Assembly: GCF_000196115.1 (NCBI RefSeq)
Contig: NC_005027.1
Location: 1,612,001-1,676,000, forward strand
Direction of reading: 5' to 3'
Origin: Rhodopirellula baltica SH 1
GTDB lineage: Bacteria > Planctomycetota > Planctomycetia > Pirellulales > Pirellulaceae
DNA: 64,000 nt
The position numbers and the translations under genes are program-made. Of this stretch, positions 24,311-34,573 are shown piece after piece. Within the stretch, counting starts at the first letter, position 1; every line of letters starts with the position of its first letter. The notes under the pieces were generated by a model, which searched no databases, was not told the DNA's origin, and was given only the letters and a program-made list of their open reading frames with translations.

Positions 24311-25498
24311 CTACTGGGTTGCCGAAGCCATCTCCGCCGATCCCAGGTGAGGGCAAACTCGGTGCAAGATGTCCGCGAGCAGTTCGATGTCGTGATCGCG
24401 GTGAGCGGATGTGATCGAAACTCGCAAACGTGATTGTCCGGGAGCGACCGTCGGTGGACGAATCGCAGGCACAAAGAAGCCGTTCTCTCGCATCGCTTGA
24501 CTGGCTCGAACCGTTTCGGCTTCCTCACCAATGACCAGTGGAATGATTGGGATGCCGGCCTCGATTCCACCCGCTTCCAAATTCATGCGTCGGCGAAAGA
24601 GTCGCGAAAGATGAGCCAGCCGATCGCGGCGATCTTGCCAGAGCGACAGACGTTGGATCACCCGGTGGGCTCCCTCGGCGACGATCGGTGCCAGCGAGGT
24701 GCTGTAGATCAATGAGCGGCAGGCGTTGACCAGCGTGTCGATGACGACTTGAGGTCCGGCGACGAAGCCTCCTTGATGTCCAACCGCTTTGCTGAGCGTT
24801 CCGATCCGCACCGTGACGCGGTCGGAAACTCCCATCGCATCACACAGCCCGCCGCCACGACGCCCGAGGACACCGGTGCCGTGGGCTTCGTCAACCATCA
24901 GGTGAGCGCCGAATCGTTCGGCTAGATCCGCCAATTGAGGCAAGGGTGCGATATCGCCGTCCATGCTGAAGACTCCATCCGTCACGATCCAAGTCAAACC
25001 GGCTTTGCCGGCGCGATCGGTCAGAACGTGTTCGACGAAGTCCAAGTCACGGTGGGGGTAGATGACGCGTTCGGCTTTCGACAAACGGCACCCATCGATC
25101 AACGACGCATGGTTGAGTTCATCGCTGAGGATCAAGTCGCCCTCGCCGGCCAAGGTGGCGATCGCACCCGAGCATGCGGCGTAACCGGAAGGGAAGACAA
25201 CCGCGGCTTCCGCCATCTCTAACTCGGCAATGCAACGAGCGAGTGCTTCATGGCGCGGGGTCCAGCCACAAATCAGGGCACTGGCGGTTGCGCCGTGTGT
25301 CTCGTGCGGCGATTGCAAATCACAACCGCGAGTTTCGTCGGCAACGACACCGAGGTAATCATTGCCGCCGAAGTTCATCAACCGACGCCCGTCCGCTTCG
25401 ACGACGTGGACCCCTTCGACCTTTCGGGCACACAGCTTTCGCGTCCGGCCTTCTCGAGCAATGGCTTCCAGTCGATCATGAAGCGGTTGAAGTGACAT
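24311..25498 (-). CDS. bioF: 8-amino-7-oxononanoate synthase-type PLP enzyme
   Basis: The 395-residue protein belongs to the alpha-oxoamine synthase family. The PLP lysine is Lys237 in GTLSKAVG, and the cofactor-binding VDEAHGTGVLG lies at 202-212. Other family marks are NDYLG near residue 46 and SGYAACSGAIATL near 104. The family condenses an acyl-CoA with an amino acid; length and motifs fit BioF, which joins pimeloyl thioester and alanine in biotin synthesis. No other biotin gene is next to it, so a related enzyme (2-amino-3-ketobutyrate CoA ligase) is a lesser possibility. The sulfatase gene ends 26 bp upstream of bioF on the same strand, so they may share a transcript. Confidence 0.85.
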   Translation of the reverse strand: MSLQPLHDRLEAIAREGRTRKLCARKVEGVHVVEADGRRLMNFGGNDYLGVVADETRGCDLQSPHETHGATASALICGWTPRHEALARCIAELEMAEAAVVFPSGYAACSGAIATLAGEGDLILSDELNHASLIDGCRLSKAERVIYPHRDLDFVEHVLTDRAGKAGLTWIVTDGVFSMDGDIAPLPQLADLAERFGAHLMVDEAHGTGVLGRRGGGLCDAMGVSDRVTVRIGTLSKAVGHQGGFVAGPQVVIDTLVNACRSLIYSTSLAPIVAEGAHRVIQRLSLWQDRRDRLAHLSRLFRRRMNLEAGGIEAGIPIIPLVIGEEAETVRASQAMRENGFFVPAIRPPTVAPGQSRLRVSITSAHRDHDIELLADILHRVCPHLGSAEMASATQ

Positions 25499-25523
25499 CG
25501 GTTCAATCCCTGCTGAGAATACG

Positions 25524-27446
25524 CTAGTTCGCTAACAGATATTTGAGCAGACTTTCAACGTACTTATCGGCTCGTTTCGGAGGATTGTCACCTTTTGTGG
25601 GGACTTTCCGCAGCGCCGACTTCACGTCCCAGTCCAGCTCTTGTCGATGGTTGTCGATCAAGTTAAGTGCCGTCATCGCGACGAAGTGACCTTCGTTGTT
25701 AACGTTGGCGAATTGCAACAGCGTTTCTTTTGCATGTTCCCGTTGTGAGTCGTTGCCCGCGACAAGCAAGCCTTCGCAAGCGGCCGCGCGAACGATCGGC
25801 GACTCACCTTTCGCGGCAATGGGATCCAGCAACCTGAGAGCAGCAGCGTGTGCGTCCGGCTCAAGTGTGGAAGATGGTGACAGCATCGCGAGCGTCAAAC
25901 CTCGAGTGCCCCAATAGCGATCAATGCTGGATTGGCTGGTGCAAAGTTCTCGCAGATCTTGCAGCTTCTGATCCGTCAATCCGTTCCATGCCGTGGTGGT
26001 GTCCCAAGCCATGTCTACCAAATGGCTCCAATCCAAATCGCTGGACAAAGCCCACTGGCGAGGCGGCTTGTTGCCGGCCAATCGATGCATCTCGGCTTCT
26101 GGAACGACGCCCAGGTCAGTCGTGGACTTCATCCAGTTGCGGAGCTCAGATCGCATTGCGTTGAGTTTGTCCGCATGAGCCGGATTGGAAACCAAGTTGT
26201 TGACTTCATCCGGATCTGCCTCCAGATCGAACAACTCTTCCAGCGGTTTGACTTGCCAAACTTTCGATTGAGCTTCGTTTAGTTCTCCCGCATCGAACAT
26301 CTTCTTCCAAATTTGAGTCGTTGGCGTTTGGAACATGTAGTCGATGTAAGCGAAGTAGATCCGCTCGGGGTGGAAGTGGCGGATGTAGACGTAGCGTCCA
26401 TCCGTGCAGCTGCGAACCATGTCGACTCGTTCGTCCATGCGTCCGCGATACCCGAACAAATAGTCCTTCGGTTTTCCATTGAGCTGGCCAGCAAAGGGAA
26501 CGCCCTGCATCGTGGATGGCAATTTCGCACCCGCCAGGCTGATCGCGGTTGGTCCCATGTCGACAAAGCTGACCATTCGATCGCTGACGCCACCGGAGTT
26601 GTAATCCGCGGGCGCGAGGTGTTTGTACTTTTCAGGAACATGCAACAAGAACGGAACATGCAATCCCGAGTTGTATGGCCAACGTTTGCTACGCGGCATG
26701 CCACTGCCGTGGTCGCCGTAGTAGAAGACGATGGTCGAATCCGTCAGCCCGTCTTCTTCGAGTTGCTTGAGTATCTTTCCGCACATCGCGTCCATTTCGG
26801 TCAAGCGATCGTAGTACTGCGCCCAATCGCGGCGGACGGTGTGAACGTTGGGTTGATACGCGGGCACGGGGGCTTTGTCGGGATCATGGACCAGCGTGTG
26901 CTCGTTGCGAATCTTACTCTCGTGGCTGATCGTGAAGTTGAAGACCGAGAAGAAAGGTTGGTCCTCTCGTTCGCGATGGCGGAAGTGAGCTTTGCCATCG
27001 CACTCGTGCCAGCTTTGAATTGCGGCCGTGTCGGCGAAGTTGTAGTCGGTTTTGGAATTGTTGGTGCAGAAGTATCCGGCTTCCCGAAGCACGTTTGGAT
27101 AGAACTTAAAATCTTCTGGGACCCGCACACCGCTTCGCATGTGTTCGCCACCCAGGCTGGTCGCATACATGCCGGAGATCAACGTGGTCCGCGCCGGTGC
27201 ACACACGGGTGCGTTGGACCAACATTTTTCGTATCGCAACGAGCGTGTGGCGAGTTTGTCCAGGTTGGGAGTGTCGGCGTATTCATCGCCGTAGCAACCC
27301 AGTTGCGGGCCGTTGTCCTCACTGGTCAGCCAAAGAATGTTTGGTGGAGGCAACGCATCGGAATCCGCTGCATCAACGGAGCTCAGCAAAGCGGGCGAAA
27401 GGAAACAGCAGCCGACCCAAGCGGCAGCAATCCAATATTTGATCAT
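25524..27446 (-). CDS. Secreted type I (formylglycine) sulfatase
   Basis: The product is 640 residues. ATG 27446 gives a signal peptide (residues 1-27, ending SSVDA). The sulfatase signature starts at Cys82 in CAPARTTLISG, where the cysteine would become formylglycine; the metal-binding start NILWLTSEDNGPQ precedes it. The C-terminal 130 residues look helical, of HEAT-like type, as in many planctomycete sulfatases. The enzyme would release sulfate from an extracellular or periplasmic ester, probably an algal polysaccharide, but the substrate cannot be deduced. It precedes bioF on the same strand. Confidence 0.9.
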   Translation of the reverse strand: MIKYWIAAAWVGCCFLSPALLSSVDAADSDALPPPNILWLTSEDNGPQLGCYGDEYADTPNLDKLATRSLRYEKCWSNAPVCAPARTTLISGMYATSLGGEHMRSGVRVPEDFKFYPNVLREAGYFCTNNSKTDYNFADTAAIQSWHECDGKAHFRHREREDQPFFSVFNFTISHESKIRNEHTLVHDPDKAPVPAYQPNVHTVRRDWAQYYDRLTEMDAMCGKILKQLEEDGLTDSTIVFYYGDHGSGMPRSKRWPYNSGLHVPFLLHVPEKYKHLAPADYNSGGVSDRMVSFVDMGPTAISLAGAKLPSTMQGVPFAGQLNGKPKDYLFGYRGRMDERVDMVRSCTDGRYVYIRHFHPERIYFAYIDYMFQTPTTQIWKKMFDAGELNEAQSKVWQVKPLEELFDLEADPDEVNNLVSNPAHADKLNAMRSELRNWMKSTTDLGVVPEAEMHRLAGNKPPRQWALSSDLDWSHLVDMAWDTTTAWNGLTDQKLQDLRELCTSQSSIDRYWGTRGLTLAMLSPSSTLEPDAHAAALRLLDPIAAKGESPIVRAAACEGLLVAGNDSQREHAKETLLQFANVNNEGHFVAMTALNLIDNHRQELDWDVKSALRKVPTKGDNPPKRADKYVESLLKYLLAN

Positions 27447-27537
27447 GGTGGAGATCTTTGGTGTGAGGCGGGAGATTGTGGGGGAACAACCCGTGGCCTC
27501 ACATGGTAACCGAACACGAAAGCATGCGCGCGATTGG

Positions 27538-29877
27538 CTACCGAGTCGTTGCTGGTTTTTGTTTAGGAGTTTTGGGCGTAAGGAATCGTCCCAGCGGCGA
27601 GGCCAGCAATGCGGGCAGCAACAGGACATCGCCCACCAAGGCAGCAAGTAGCAATCCGAACATCATGAACGCGAATCGCTGGGTCGGTTGAAAGTCCGAC
27701 AATCCATAAACCAAAGGCGAAATGGCGCAGACGGCGGTTGTCTGCCACATTGCGGGGCCGCATTTGTGAAGTGCCGCGAGCGAGGCTTCCGTTCGTGCCT
27801 TTCCTTTGCGGGATTGGCTTTGGAACTTGGTCAAAAAGTGAATGGTTCCGTCGACGGCAATCCCCAACGCGACGCTGGCGGTCATCACCGATCCAATGTC
27901 GAGCGGGGTTTCCAGCAAGCCCATCGTTCCAAACAAAGTGATCGTCGGAAACAGGTTCGGGAACATCGCAACCAATCCGCCGGTAAAGCTTCGCAGCAAC
28001 AACATCATGATGATTGCAACGATGCCGAAGGCCGCAAGGAAGCTGCGAAACAAATCCTGCAGCAGCACATCCTGTGACTCCGTCGTCATCGGAACGCCAC
28101 CGGTGAATTGTGGCGAGATCCCTTCACCGGCTGATTCCAGAATGGGGATGACTTCCGCCTGCACACGTTGGAACTCGGTGCGGTAGTCGATCGCTTCGTC
28201 GAATGGGAATCGAAAGCTGATCCGCCAAAGTTGATTTCCCTTTTTGTCGATCGCGATGTAGCCAGCGTCTTGCAACGGCGAGTCAGGATCCTCCAGTTGC
28301 TTTCGGATATTGGCTTCCAAGACGGTTGATCGAATCGATCGACTTTTCTTGGACGGTGGGCTGGGCAAAAATGAGCGAGCGGAGAACACACCGCCAACCA
28401 ATTCGGTGGACCGGAGATGGTCGTCGACATCGCGAACCAATCGAAATCGATCGATGGGATCGGGCATCGAGTCAGGTGGGAACTGGACGACGACTTCGGC
28501 GTTGATGGTCGGGCCGATGTGTTCTTCAAACCATGCGTAATCCGTCCGAATGCGACTGTTCTCGGGGAACATTCGAGGGATGTTGACCGAGGTCGTCAGT
28601 TGCGGCAATCCAGACGCAGCGACGGCGGTGATGACTGTGAACAACGCGACCACGATGATCGGATACTTCATGAACCGGGCCGCGAAGGCTTCCCAGGCGT
28701 GACCGATGTTCGACCGCCATTTTTCTACTGGCAGAGGATCGATGTCTTCTTCGTTTGCCTTTGCAAGTGCCGCGCGGTGTTTGATTCGATGGCGTTTGCC
28801 GTGCCACTGCATGGCACCAGGCAGCAGCAACAACAACAGCAACAAAGTGCCAAACACCGATCCCGCGGCGATGAACCCAAACGCACTGACCGGGACCAAA
28901 CGAACCAAGCCAAGCGATCCCAGTCCGATGATGGTTGTCGTTGCCGCCAGCCAACAAGGCAAGATTCCAGCCTGCATGGCTTGGCGGGTGGCTGCGGTCG
29001 GATCGATGGTCGGATCGCTGCACATCGCATCGCGATAGTAATTGCACAGGTGAATCCCCGCACTGGCGGTCAACACAAACACCAGCGGCGGCAGCACGAT
29101 TAGGATCGCGTTCATTTCGATGCCGGAATACAGCACCATGGCTAACGACATGCCTTGGCCAATCACGGCGACGATGATGATGATCGCGGTCAATACAATC
29201 GAACGCAGGCAGAACACGCAAATCAGCGCGCCAACAATGACCGATGGCAGCGTGAATCGATCGATCGAACCCTGGGCTTCCGCGTCGACCAAAGCACCAT
29301 CGGTGGGCGGGCCGGCGGTGTAGATCTGATCCTCGGGAACACCGATTCGGTCAGAAACCAGTTGCCGAGCTTGGGCCAGGACTTCCTGCCGATTGAGGTT
29401 TCCGGCTTCTGAGAACGTCGCCAACACAATCGTTTGCTCGCCGTCTTCGCCGACCAAAGATCCTTTTAGCCGAGCCCGTGTCGCTCGTTCTGAAAAACTG
29501 GTCGGTGGACTGGTCAGAACATCGAAGACACGTTGTCCCGAACTGACGCCTTCCAAGTATGCCGGACGGTCCGAAGTGGGCTGAACCAGTGGCAGCAACG
29601 CTTGAGCGGCTTGATCGACTTCCTCGGCACCAATCTTGGCACCGTCCCATCCAATCATCAGGACATCTTGGCCCTGAAACAGCTCCGAGAAGTCGTCGTA
29701 TTGTTTCCGGACCGGCATGTCCTCGGGCAACCACAACGCCGGTGCGTTGTACATGGTCGACAACGCACGAGCGGAATCGCGAGCGGCCAAGGGTGCGAGA
29801 ATGCACACGGCTAGCAGACCGATGCAAAATCGCACGCGATAGGTTGTCGCTTGGTCGGCCAGAGATTTCAGGGGCAT
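27538..29877 (-). CDS. MMPL/RND-superfamily transporter
   Basis: The product is 779 residues. ATG 29877 is chosen from the context of the first membrane segment (RVRFCIGLLAVCILAPLAA). Topology is the RND pattern: one helix, a periplasmic loop of about 170 residues, five to six helices, a second periplasmic loop, and a final set of helices. SVMTASVALGIAVDGTIHFL in the last block is typical of the family. Likely an exporter of lipids or other hydrophobic compounds across the inner membrane. A larger paralogue lies 207 bp upstream on the same strand, so the pair may be one transcription unit. Confidence 0.85.
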   Translation of the reverse strand: MPLKSLADQATTYRVRFCIGLLAVCILAPLAARDSARALSTMYNAPALWLPEDMPVRKQYDDFSELFQGQDVLMIGWDGAKIGAEEVDQAAQALLPLVQPTSDRPAYLEGVSSGQRVFDVLTSPPTSFSERATRARLKGSLVGEDGEQTIVLATFSEAGNLNRQEVLAQARQLVSDRIGVPEDQIYTAGPPTDGALVDAEAQGSIDRFTLPSVIVGALICVFCLRSIVLTAIIIIVAVIGQGMSLAMVLYSGIEMNAILIVLPPLVFVLTASAGIHLCNYYRDAMCSDPTIDPTAATRQAMQAGILPCWLAATTTIIGLGSLGLVRLVPVSAFGFIAAGSVFGTLLLLLLLLPGAMQWHGKRHRIKHRAALAKANEEDIDPLPVEKWRSNIGHAWEAFAARFMKYPIIVVALFTVITAVAASGLPQLTTSVNIPRMFPENSRIRTDYAWFEEHIGPTINAEVVVQFPPDSMPDPIDRFRLVRDVDDHLRSTELVGGVFSARSFLPSPPSKKSRSIRSTVLEANIRKQLEDPDSPLQDAGYIAIDKKGNQLWRISFRFPFDEAIDYRTEFQRVQAEVIPILESAGEGISPQFTGGVPMTTESQDVLLQDLFRSFLAAFGIVAIIMMLLLRSFTGGLVAMFPNLFPTITLFGTMGLLETPLDIGSVMTASVALGIAVDGTIHFLTKFQSQSRKGKARTEASLAALHKCGPAMWQTTAVCAISPLVYGLSDFQPTQRFAFMMFGLLLAALVGDVLLLPALLASPLGRFLTPKTPKQKPATTR

Positions 29878-30084
29878 GTGGTAGTGTCGGGCGGTTCGGG
29901 ACGGATTGAATGCCGAGCCTACCGAATCCAACCCTCGCTGACGACTCGTAATCGACCGCCAAGTCAGCGTCACCGATCAGATGCGACGCGACGCCTCATT
30001 TCAATCCACCTGTTCGTCAAACTTTCTCATCGTCGCGGGCCGATTGTGGATCCGCATCCGCGACACCGAGATCGTTTACGGGGC

Positions 30085-33000
30085 TCACCCTTTTCGAGAA
30101 GGATGGTTGGATTCGGTCCGCGTCGGTGGCTTGTGAACCTTCAACACCGGAGTGTCCTCCGTCACCACGATCCCTTCGGTGGGGCGTTCGGGTTGGACGG
30201 CATCGAGCGACGATGGGGACTCAGCGCTCACCGATTGTCCTGGATCAAACGCGGGCTTTCCCAAATGGTCATGCCGTGGTTTGAAGACCTTTCCGAGAGG
30301 TCCTGCAAGCAACGCCGGCAAGAGGATCAAGTCACCGATCAACGCGGCGGCCAACATCACCAACATCAACGTTCCAAAACGTTGGGTCGGAGTGAAAGTG
30401 GACATAGCGAAAATGAACAGCCCCAACCCGCCGACGATGGTGGTTTGAGTCATTGCGGGGCCGACGCGTCGGTACGTTTCGATCACCGCTTCCTTTCGAG
30501 ATTTGCCTTCCTCGAGGAATTGACGGAACCACGTCAGGAAGTGAATCGTGTCGTCGACTGCGACTCCCATCGCGACGCTGGCGGTCATCATGGTTCCGAT
30601 GTCCACGGCGGTTCGCAGGTGCCCCATGACTCCGAATACCAGCAACACCGGGAACACGTTTGGAATCATCGAAACCGCACCAGCGGCAAAACCAGCTCGC
30701 AAGTTGGACGGTGCCAACCATTGGCCAGGGAAAGATCCGGGGTTGAGCAACACGATCATCACAAAACCGATCAGCACAAACGCGAGCAGGATCGATTCCA
30801 CCAAACTGCCCAGCAACGTCCTTTGAGCTTTGTAGACAACCGGCACGACACCGGTGTAGATGACCTGTGGCGTGGCCGGTTCATCGAGCTCAAAAACGGG
30901 CAAGCGATTGGGTTGTCCGTCGGCGACTTTGTCGAGCGAAAGGATGTGTTTTGGAATTGGCCGCGAGATCACTTCCATGGCCGAGATCAAACGTTCCGCT
31001 CCGGCGGCATATGATTCAACAGGCTCCGTCGCGGCGACCGTCTTCGAAGTCGAAGCCTGGAAACTTAACCCAGCCAAGTCGATCACCACATCCGCGGCCG
31101 CGATTCGGCGGTCCCAATTTTCATCGGTCGGTTTCGCGATTGCATCTTCGGCATCTGGATCGATCCAGCTTTGACGGATGCGTTCATTGCCCAACAGTTC
31201 ACGCAACGTCGACAAGAAAATGGCACGTTGGTCGACGACGCGTTCACCCGATATTTCATCAGTCGTGACCAAATTCGCGGAATCCAACTCCACGACGTTC
31301 TGTGCGCCGAGAACCAAGACCTTTGCCTTGGGAAGCTGTGTTCCGTCAGGTTGCTGCAATTCGCGGAGCAATTTTGCTCGCACCCGGTAGGCTTGCACAA
31401 CAGGATCGACCGCGTCTTTCAACTCGTTGATGAACAATCCATAGTCGACGTCCGAAAGAGCGCTGACTCGCAGGCTAAGTCGCCACAGTTCGCTGTCTTT
31501 TAGCGGACCATTCTTTTCGATTTTGACGTAGTCGCTGGTCAACAACTCGTCGCGAGATTCGTTCAGTCGGCTGTTGAATTGGGACCGCGTGTTGCTCCAA
31601 CCGTTGCTGACATCCGGAAGTGGGGCGATGAAAGTATCCATGCTGGACGCTTGCCCAACTTTTGCGATGCCTTCTTCTCCGAGGGATCGCGTGACGACCT
31701 TGCGAATCCGTGCGACGGCCTCGATTCGTTCCAGCAAGCTCAGCGAAATCGGATCGGACAAGCGATCTTGGTCGTCGCCTTCCTCTTCAGTCGATGCGGA
31801 CGCCAGGCGTTCGGGCCGTTGAATTTCGGGGGGCATTCGGACGACAATTTCCATCGGCACCAGATTGCCAAAGTGATCTTCCAACCAAGCGTAATCGCGA
31901 AGGATGCGGGCCTGGGGATCAAACAACTTGAGCAATTGCACCGACGTGGTGATTTTGAACAACCCCAACGATGCGATCGCCAATCCGACGATGCAAGCGA
32001 TACTGACAATCGCATGATTCCCGGTGATCCAACGTCCGACTCCAGCCCACCAAGCGGCCAATTCCAACTCACCCGATACGGCACCCTTCGTCGGTGTCGA
32101 TCCGGAATTGGTGTCGACGGTTGCTTCCGTTTTTCGTTTTTCGGCGGCGAGTCGCTTGCGTTCTTCGGCTTTGTCTTGGCCGAATTGTGGCGAGAAAGTT
32201 TCCAGCGCGGCGGGCAAATAACTGAACAAAACGCCCAGCGTCGAGATCACGCCGATCGCGGAATACAAACCGAAGTTGCTGATCGGTTTGAGATTGCTGG
32301 TGAACAGCGACGCCAGTCCGATCGCAGTCGTGAGTGCGGCCAGCGTACACGGCAGTGCAGCGTGCTTGAGCGCGCGAGTTGCCGCCCCACGTCTGCCTCG
32401 AAAACGAACTTCGTCACGGTAGTAATTGATGACGTGAATCGATCCGGACAACCCCAGCACATAAACCAGCGAAGGCATCGACATCAAAATCGCGTCGACG
32501 CGGCCGCCCGTCCAACCCACCATCGACATGCTGAGCATCGCGGCGGAACCGCCGACGACGAACAACATGATGGTGACTTTGAAGCTGCGGAAGCAGAAAT
32601 ATGAAAGCAGCACACCGACCAAGATGCAGTAACCGACCAAGCGAACCAGCGTGATGGTGCCTTCTTCGTCGATGGCGATGTTGTCAATCGGTGGACCGCC
32701 CATTCGCAGAGGTGGCATGCCTCCGATGGATTCCGGCGGTTCGCGATTGAACGGCGGTGGCGCGCTGCTGGGCGGCAACGGTGGCTGGATGCCTGATTGC
32801 TGAGCCAGTTGCAGCAATCGACCTTGCGGAGTCCCAAGTGTGCCACGTCCAACGGCGAACGCGAGATTGTCCTTTGCCAGATCAGTCAGCGTTACCAACA
32901 AACACGTCAATCGTGGTGGCGGTTCGACGCCCAATGCATCGTAGACGGCGTACCAAGCGTCTGTTTGCGTTTGCGTCAGCGACGTCGCAAGTTTTTCGCG

Positions 33001-33993
33001 GTCGCCATCGAGACGTTCGACGACGAAGGTTTCGAGGGCACGCTCGATTGTTTCCGGTGCATCCGCTGGTAAGCCCGAGCGGCTTTCTTCGGGAAGCTTT
33101 TCAATGAATGATTCCGCGGTCCAGTCAAACTCGTGCGGTACCGCGGGGGCGAACAGTGTTCCCGTCAAACGTTCCATAGCCAGTCGTTTGGCAACGATTG
33201 GCTTTTTGGTCACGTCGGTCAAATCGATCGGCCACAGCGGACCACCCTCGGCGGCCAACTGTTCGGCGATTGTGGCTCCCGTTTGAACGGTTTGAAACAA
33301 CGGAGCGCACAACAACATCGGGTCGTTGTAAAACGGGTTGATCCGTTCCGTGGTCGATGGCTCGCCAAATGCCGTTACGAATTGACCTTTCAACTCGTAT
33401 TCGCCGATGGATTTGTTGAACTTGCGGACCAAAGCGGCCGGCCCGTTCATCGATTCTTCCCACCGGAACAATTTGCCGTCTGGTTTGATGTAGTACCAAG
33501 TCCCATCGGCCGATGCCAACCACTTCTCGTCTTCGCCACCCCAGTTGGTCAAATCTTGACCGGGAGGCAAAAGTTCCAGCTCTTCGCCCAGTTCACGCGC
33601 ACGCACGCGCGTTTGAACTTCCGCCAGTGACAAAGCGTTCTCACCCCATGCTTCGTCTGCCGCGAGCTGTTCGCGGTAGTTGGCTGATTCGTGCAACAGT
33701 TTGTCTTCGAACAATCGCAATCGCTGATCGCCGACGTTGCATCCTTCCCAGGTCAACAGAACAAAACTTTCACCGGCAAAGTGATCCGCGAACCAGTCCA
33801 ATTCCGCCGTTTCCGGGAAATCGCTGGGCAACCAATCTTTGACGTCGTTCTCTTTGTTCTTCAAACCCATGCGGGCGGCGCGGAACGCCGAGGGCATGAA
33901 AAAGAAGAATCCCATGAGGATCAACAAAGCCACGGTCAGTCCCCACGGGCCAGGCCGCTCCAGGAACGACGGCTTGGTTGAATCTGCGGTCAT
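30085..33993 (-). CDS. Large MMPL/RND-superfamily transporter
   Basis: The product is 1302 residues, well above the usual 770-1050. ATG 33993 precedes the first helix (WGLTVALLILMGFFFFMP). A periplasmic loop of about 380 residues, twice normal size, follows. The membrane block near residues 430-600 contains YVLGLSGSIHVINYYRDE; a second loop of about 390 residues and a final helical block with TMMTASVAMGVAVDDTIHFL complete the RND plan. A polar tail of about 65 residues lies in the cytoplasm. Substrate unknown. The tandem arrangement with the smaller transporter suggests duplication and later specialisation. Confidence 0.85.
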   Translation of the reverse strand: MTADSTKPSFLERPGPWGLTVALLILMGFFFFMPSAFRAARMGLKNKENDVKDWLPSDFPETAELDWFADHFAGESFVLLTWEGCNVGDQRLRLFEDKLLHESANYREQLAADEAWGENALSLAEVQTRVRARELGEELELLPPGQDLTNWGGEDEKWLASADGTWYYIKPDGKLFRWEESMNGPAALVRKFNKSIGEYELKGQFVTAFGEPSTTERINPFYNDPMLLCAPLFQTVQTGATIAEQLAAEGGPLWPIDLTDVTKKPIVAKRLAMERLTGTLFAPAVPHEFDWTAESFIEKLPEESRSGLPADAPETIERALETFVVERLDGDREKLATSLTQTQTDAWYAVYDALGVEPPPRLTCLLVTLTDLAKDNLAFAVGRGTLGTPQGRLLQLAQQSGIQPPLPPSSAPPPFNREPPESIGGMPPLRMGGPPIDNIAIDEEGTITLVRLVGYCILVGVLLSYFCFRSFKVTIMLFVVGGSAAMLSMSMVGWTGGRVDAILMSMPSLVYVLGLSGSIHVINYYRDEVRFRGRRGAATRALKHAALPCTLAALTTAIGLASLFTSNLKPISNFGLYSAIGVISTLGVLFSYLPAALETFSPQFGQDKAEERKRLAAEKRKTEATVDTNSGSTPTKGAVSGELELAAWWAGVGRWITGNHAIVSIACIVGLAIASLGLFKITTSVQLLKLFDPQARILRDYAWLEDHFGNLVPMEIVVRMPPEIQRPERLASASTEEEGDDQDRLSDPISLSLLERIEAVARIRKVVTRSLGEEGIAKVGQASSMDTFIAPLPDVSNGWSNTRSQFNSRLNESRDELLTSDYVKIEKNGPLKDSELWRLSLRVSALSDVDYGLFINELKDAVDPVVQAYRVRAKLLRELQQPDGTQLPKAKVLVLGAQNVVELDSANLVTTDEISGERVVDQRAIFLSTLRELLGNERIRQSWIDPDAEDAIAKPTDENWDRRIAAADVVIDLAGLSFQASTSKTVAATEPVESYAAGAERLISAMEVISRPIPKHILSLDKVADGQPNRLPVFELDEPATPQVIYTGVVPVVYKAQRTLLGSLVESILLAFVLIGFVMIVLLNPGSFPGQWLAPSNLRAGFAAGAVSMIPNVFPVLLVFGVMGHLRTAVDIGTMMTASVAMGVAVDDTIHFLTWFRQFLEEGKSRKEAVIETYRRVGPAMTQTTIVGGLGLFIFAMSTFTPTQRFGTLMLVMLAAALIGDLILLPALLAGPLGKVFKPRHDHLGKPAFDPGQSVSAESPSSLDAVQPERPTEGIVVTEDTPVLKVHKPPTRTESNHPSRKG

Positions 33994-34573
33994 CGAGGAT
34001 TCCGAAAGTGAGAAGAATGAGTCCGGTCGAGACGGGGGCGATTGGACAAGGTTGAATGCGTGATCGAGATGAGTATCAGGCCCGATGTCCCGTCAATTTC
34101 GTTCGGTCATGGGCGACCAATCCGCCGCCAACCACCGAGACAGCAGTAAGCTATCGAGGGATTGGCGGAAGGTCCACGTCAATGCGATTGTCCGATCCAA
34201 ACGTTTCGATTGTTGTGAGCCAAATGAGAGGGTTAGAAAAGCTGGGAAGTTTCTGACCCAAAACAAGCGACCATGCCAGACTTCCGACTCGAAATCCGAC
34301 AGCGACGGTTTGCCCCACCCCCACAAAACGAACCAAATGCAGTCTAATTGTCAGAACAGCCTAATCGGCGGAGCAGTTCGAACCAGAGCGTGAGAAATGT
34401 GTTTTCCACCAACCCGAGCCGCGAAGGTGGATCCGGATGGGGACGGTGAAGAACACGACCCGCTTGTCGAGCACGTTTGGGTTCGCATTTTGCAGCCTTT
34501 CCGTCGATGAATGCCGTCTCGTTCGCATCCCCGCGAATCACACTTGTCTATTCGAAACCCACGAAGTGAATTG
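33994..34573. other. Intergenic region before transaldolase
   Basis: This stretch of about 580 bp separates divergently transcribed genes. Frames inside it are short, overlap in both directions and lack ribosome-binding sites. I see no RNA gene, repeat or clear promoter. Confidence 0.5.
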
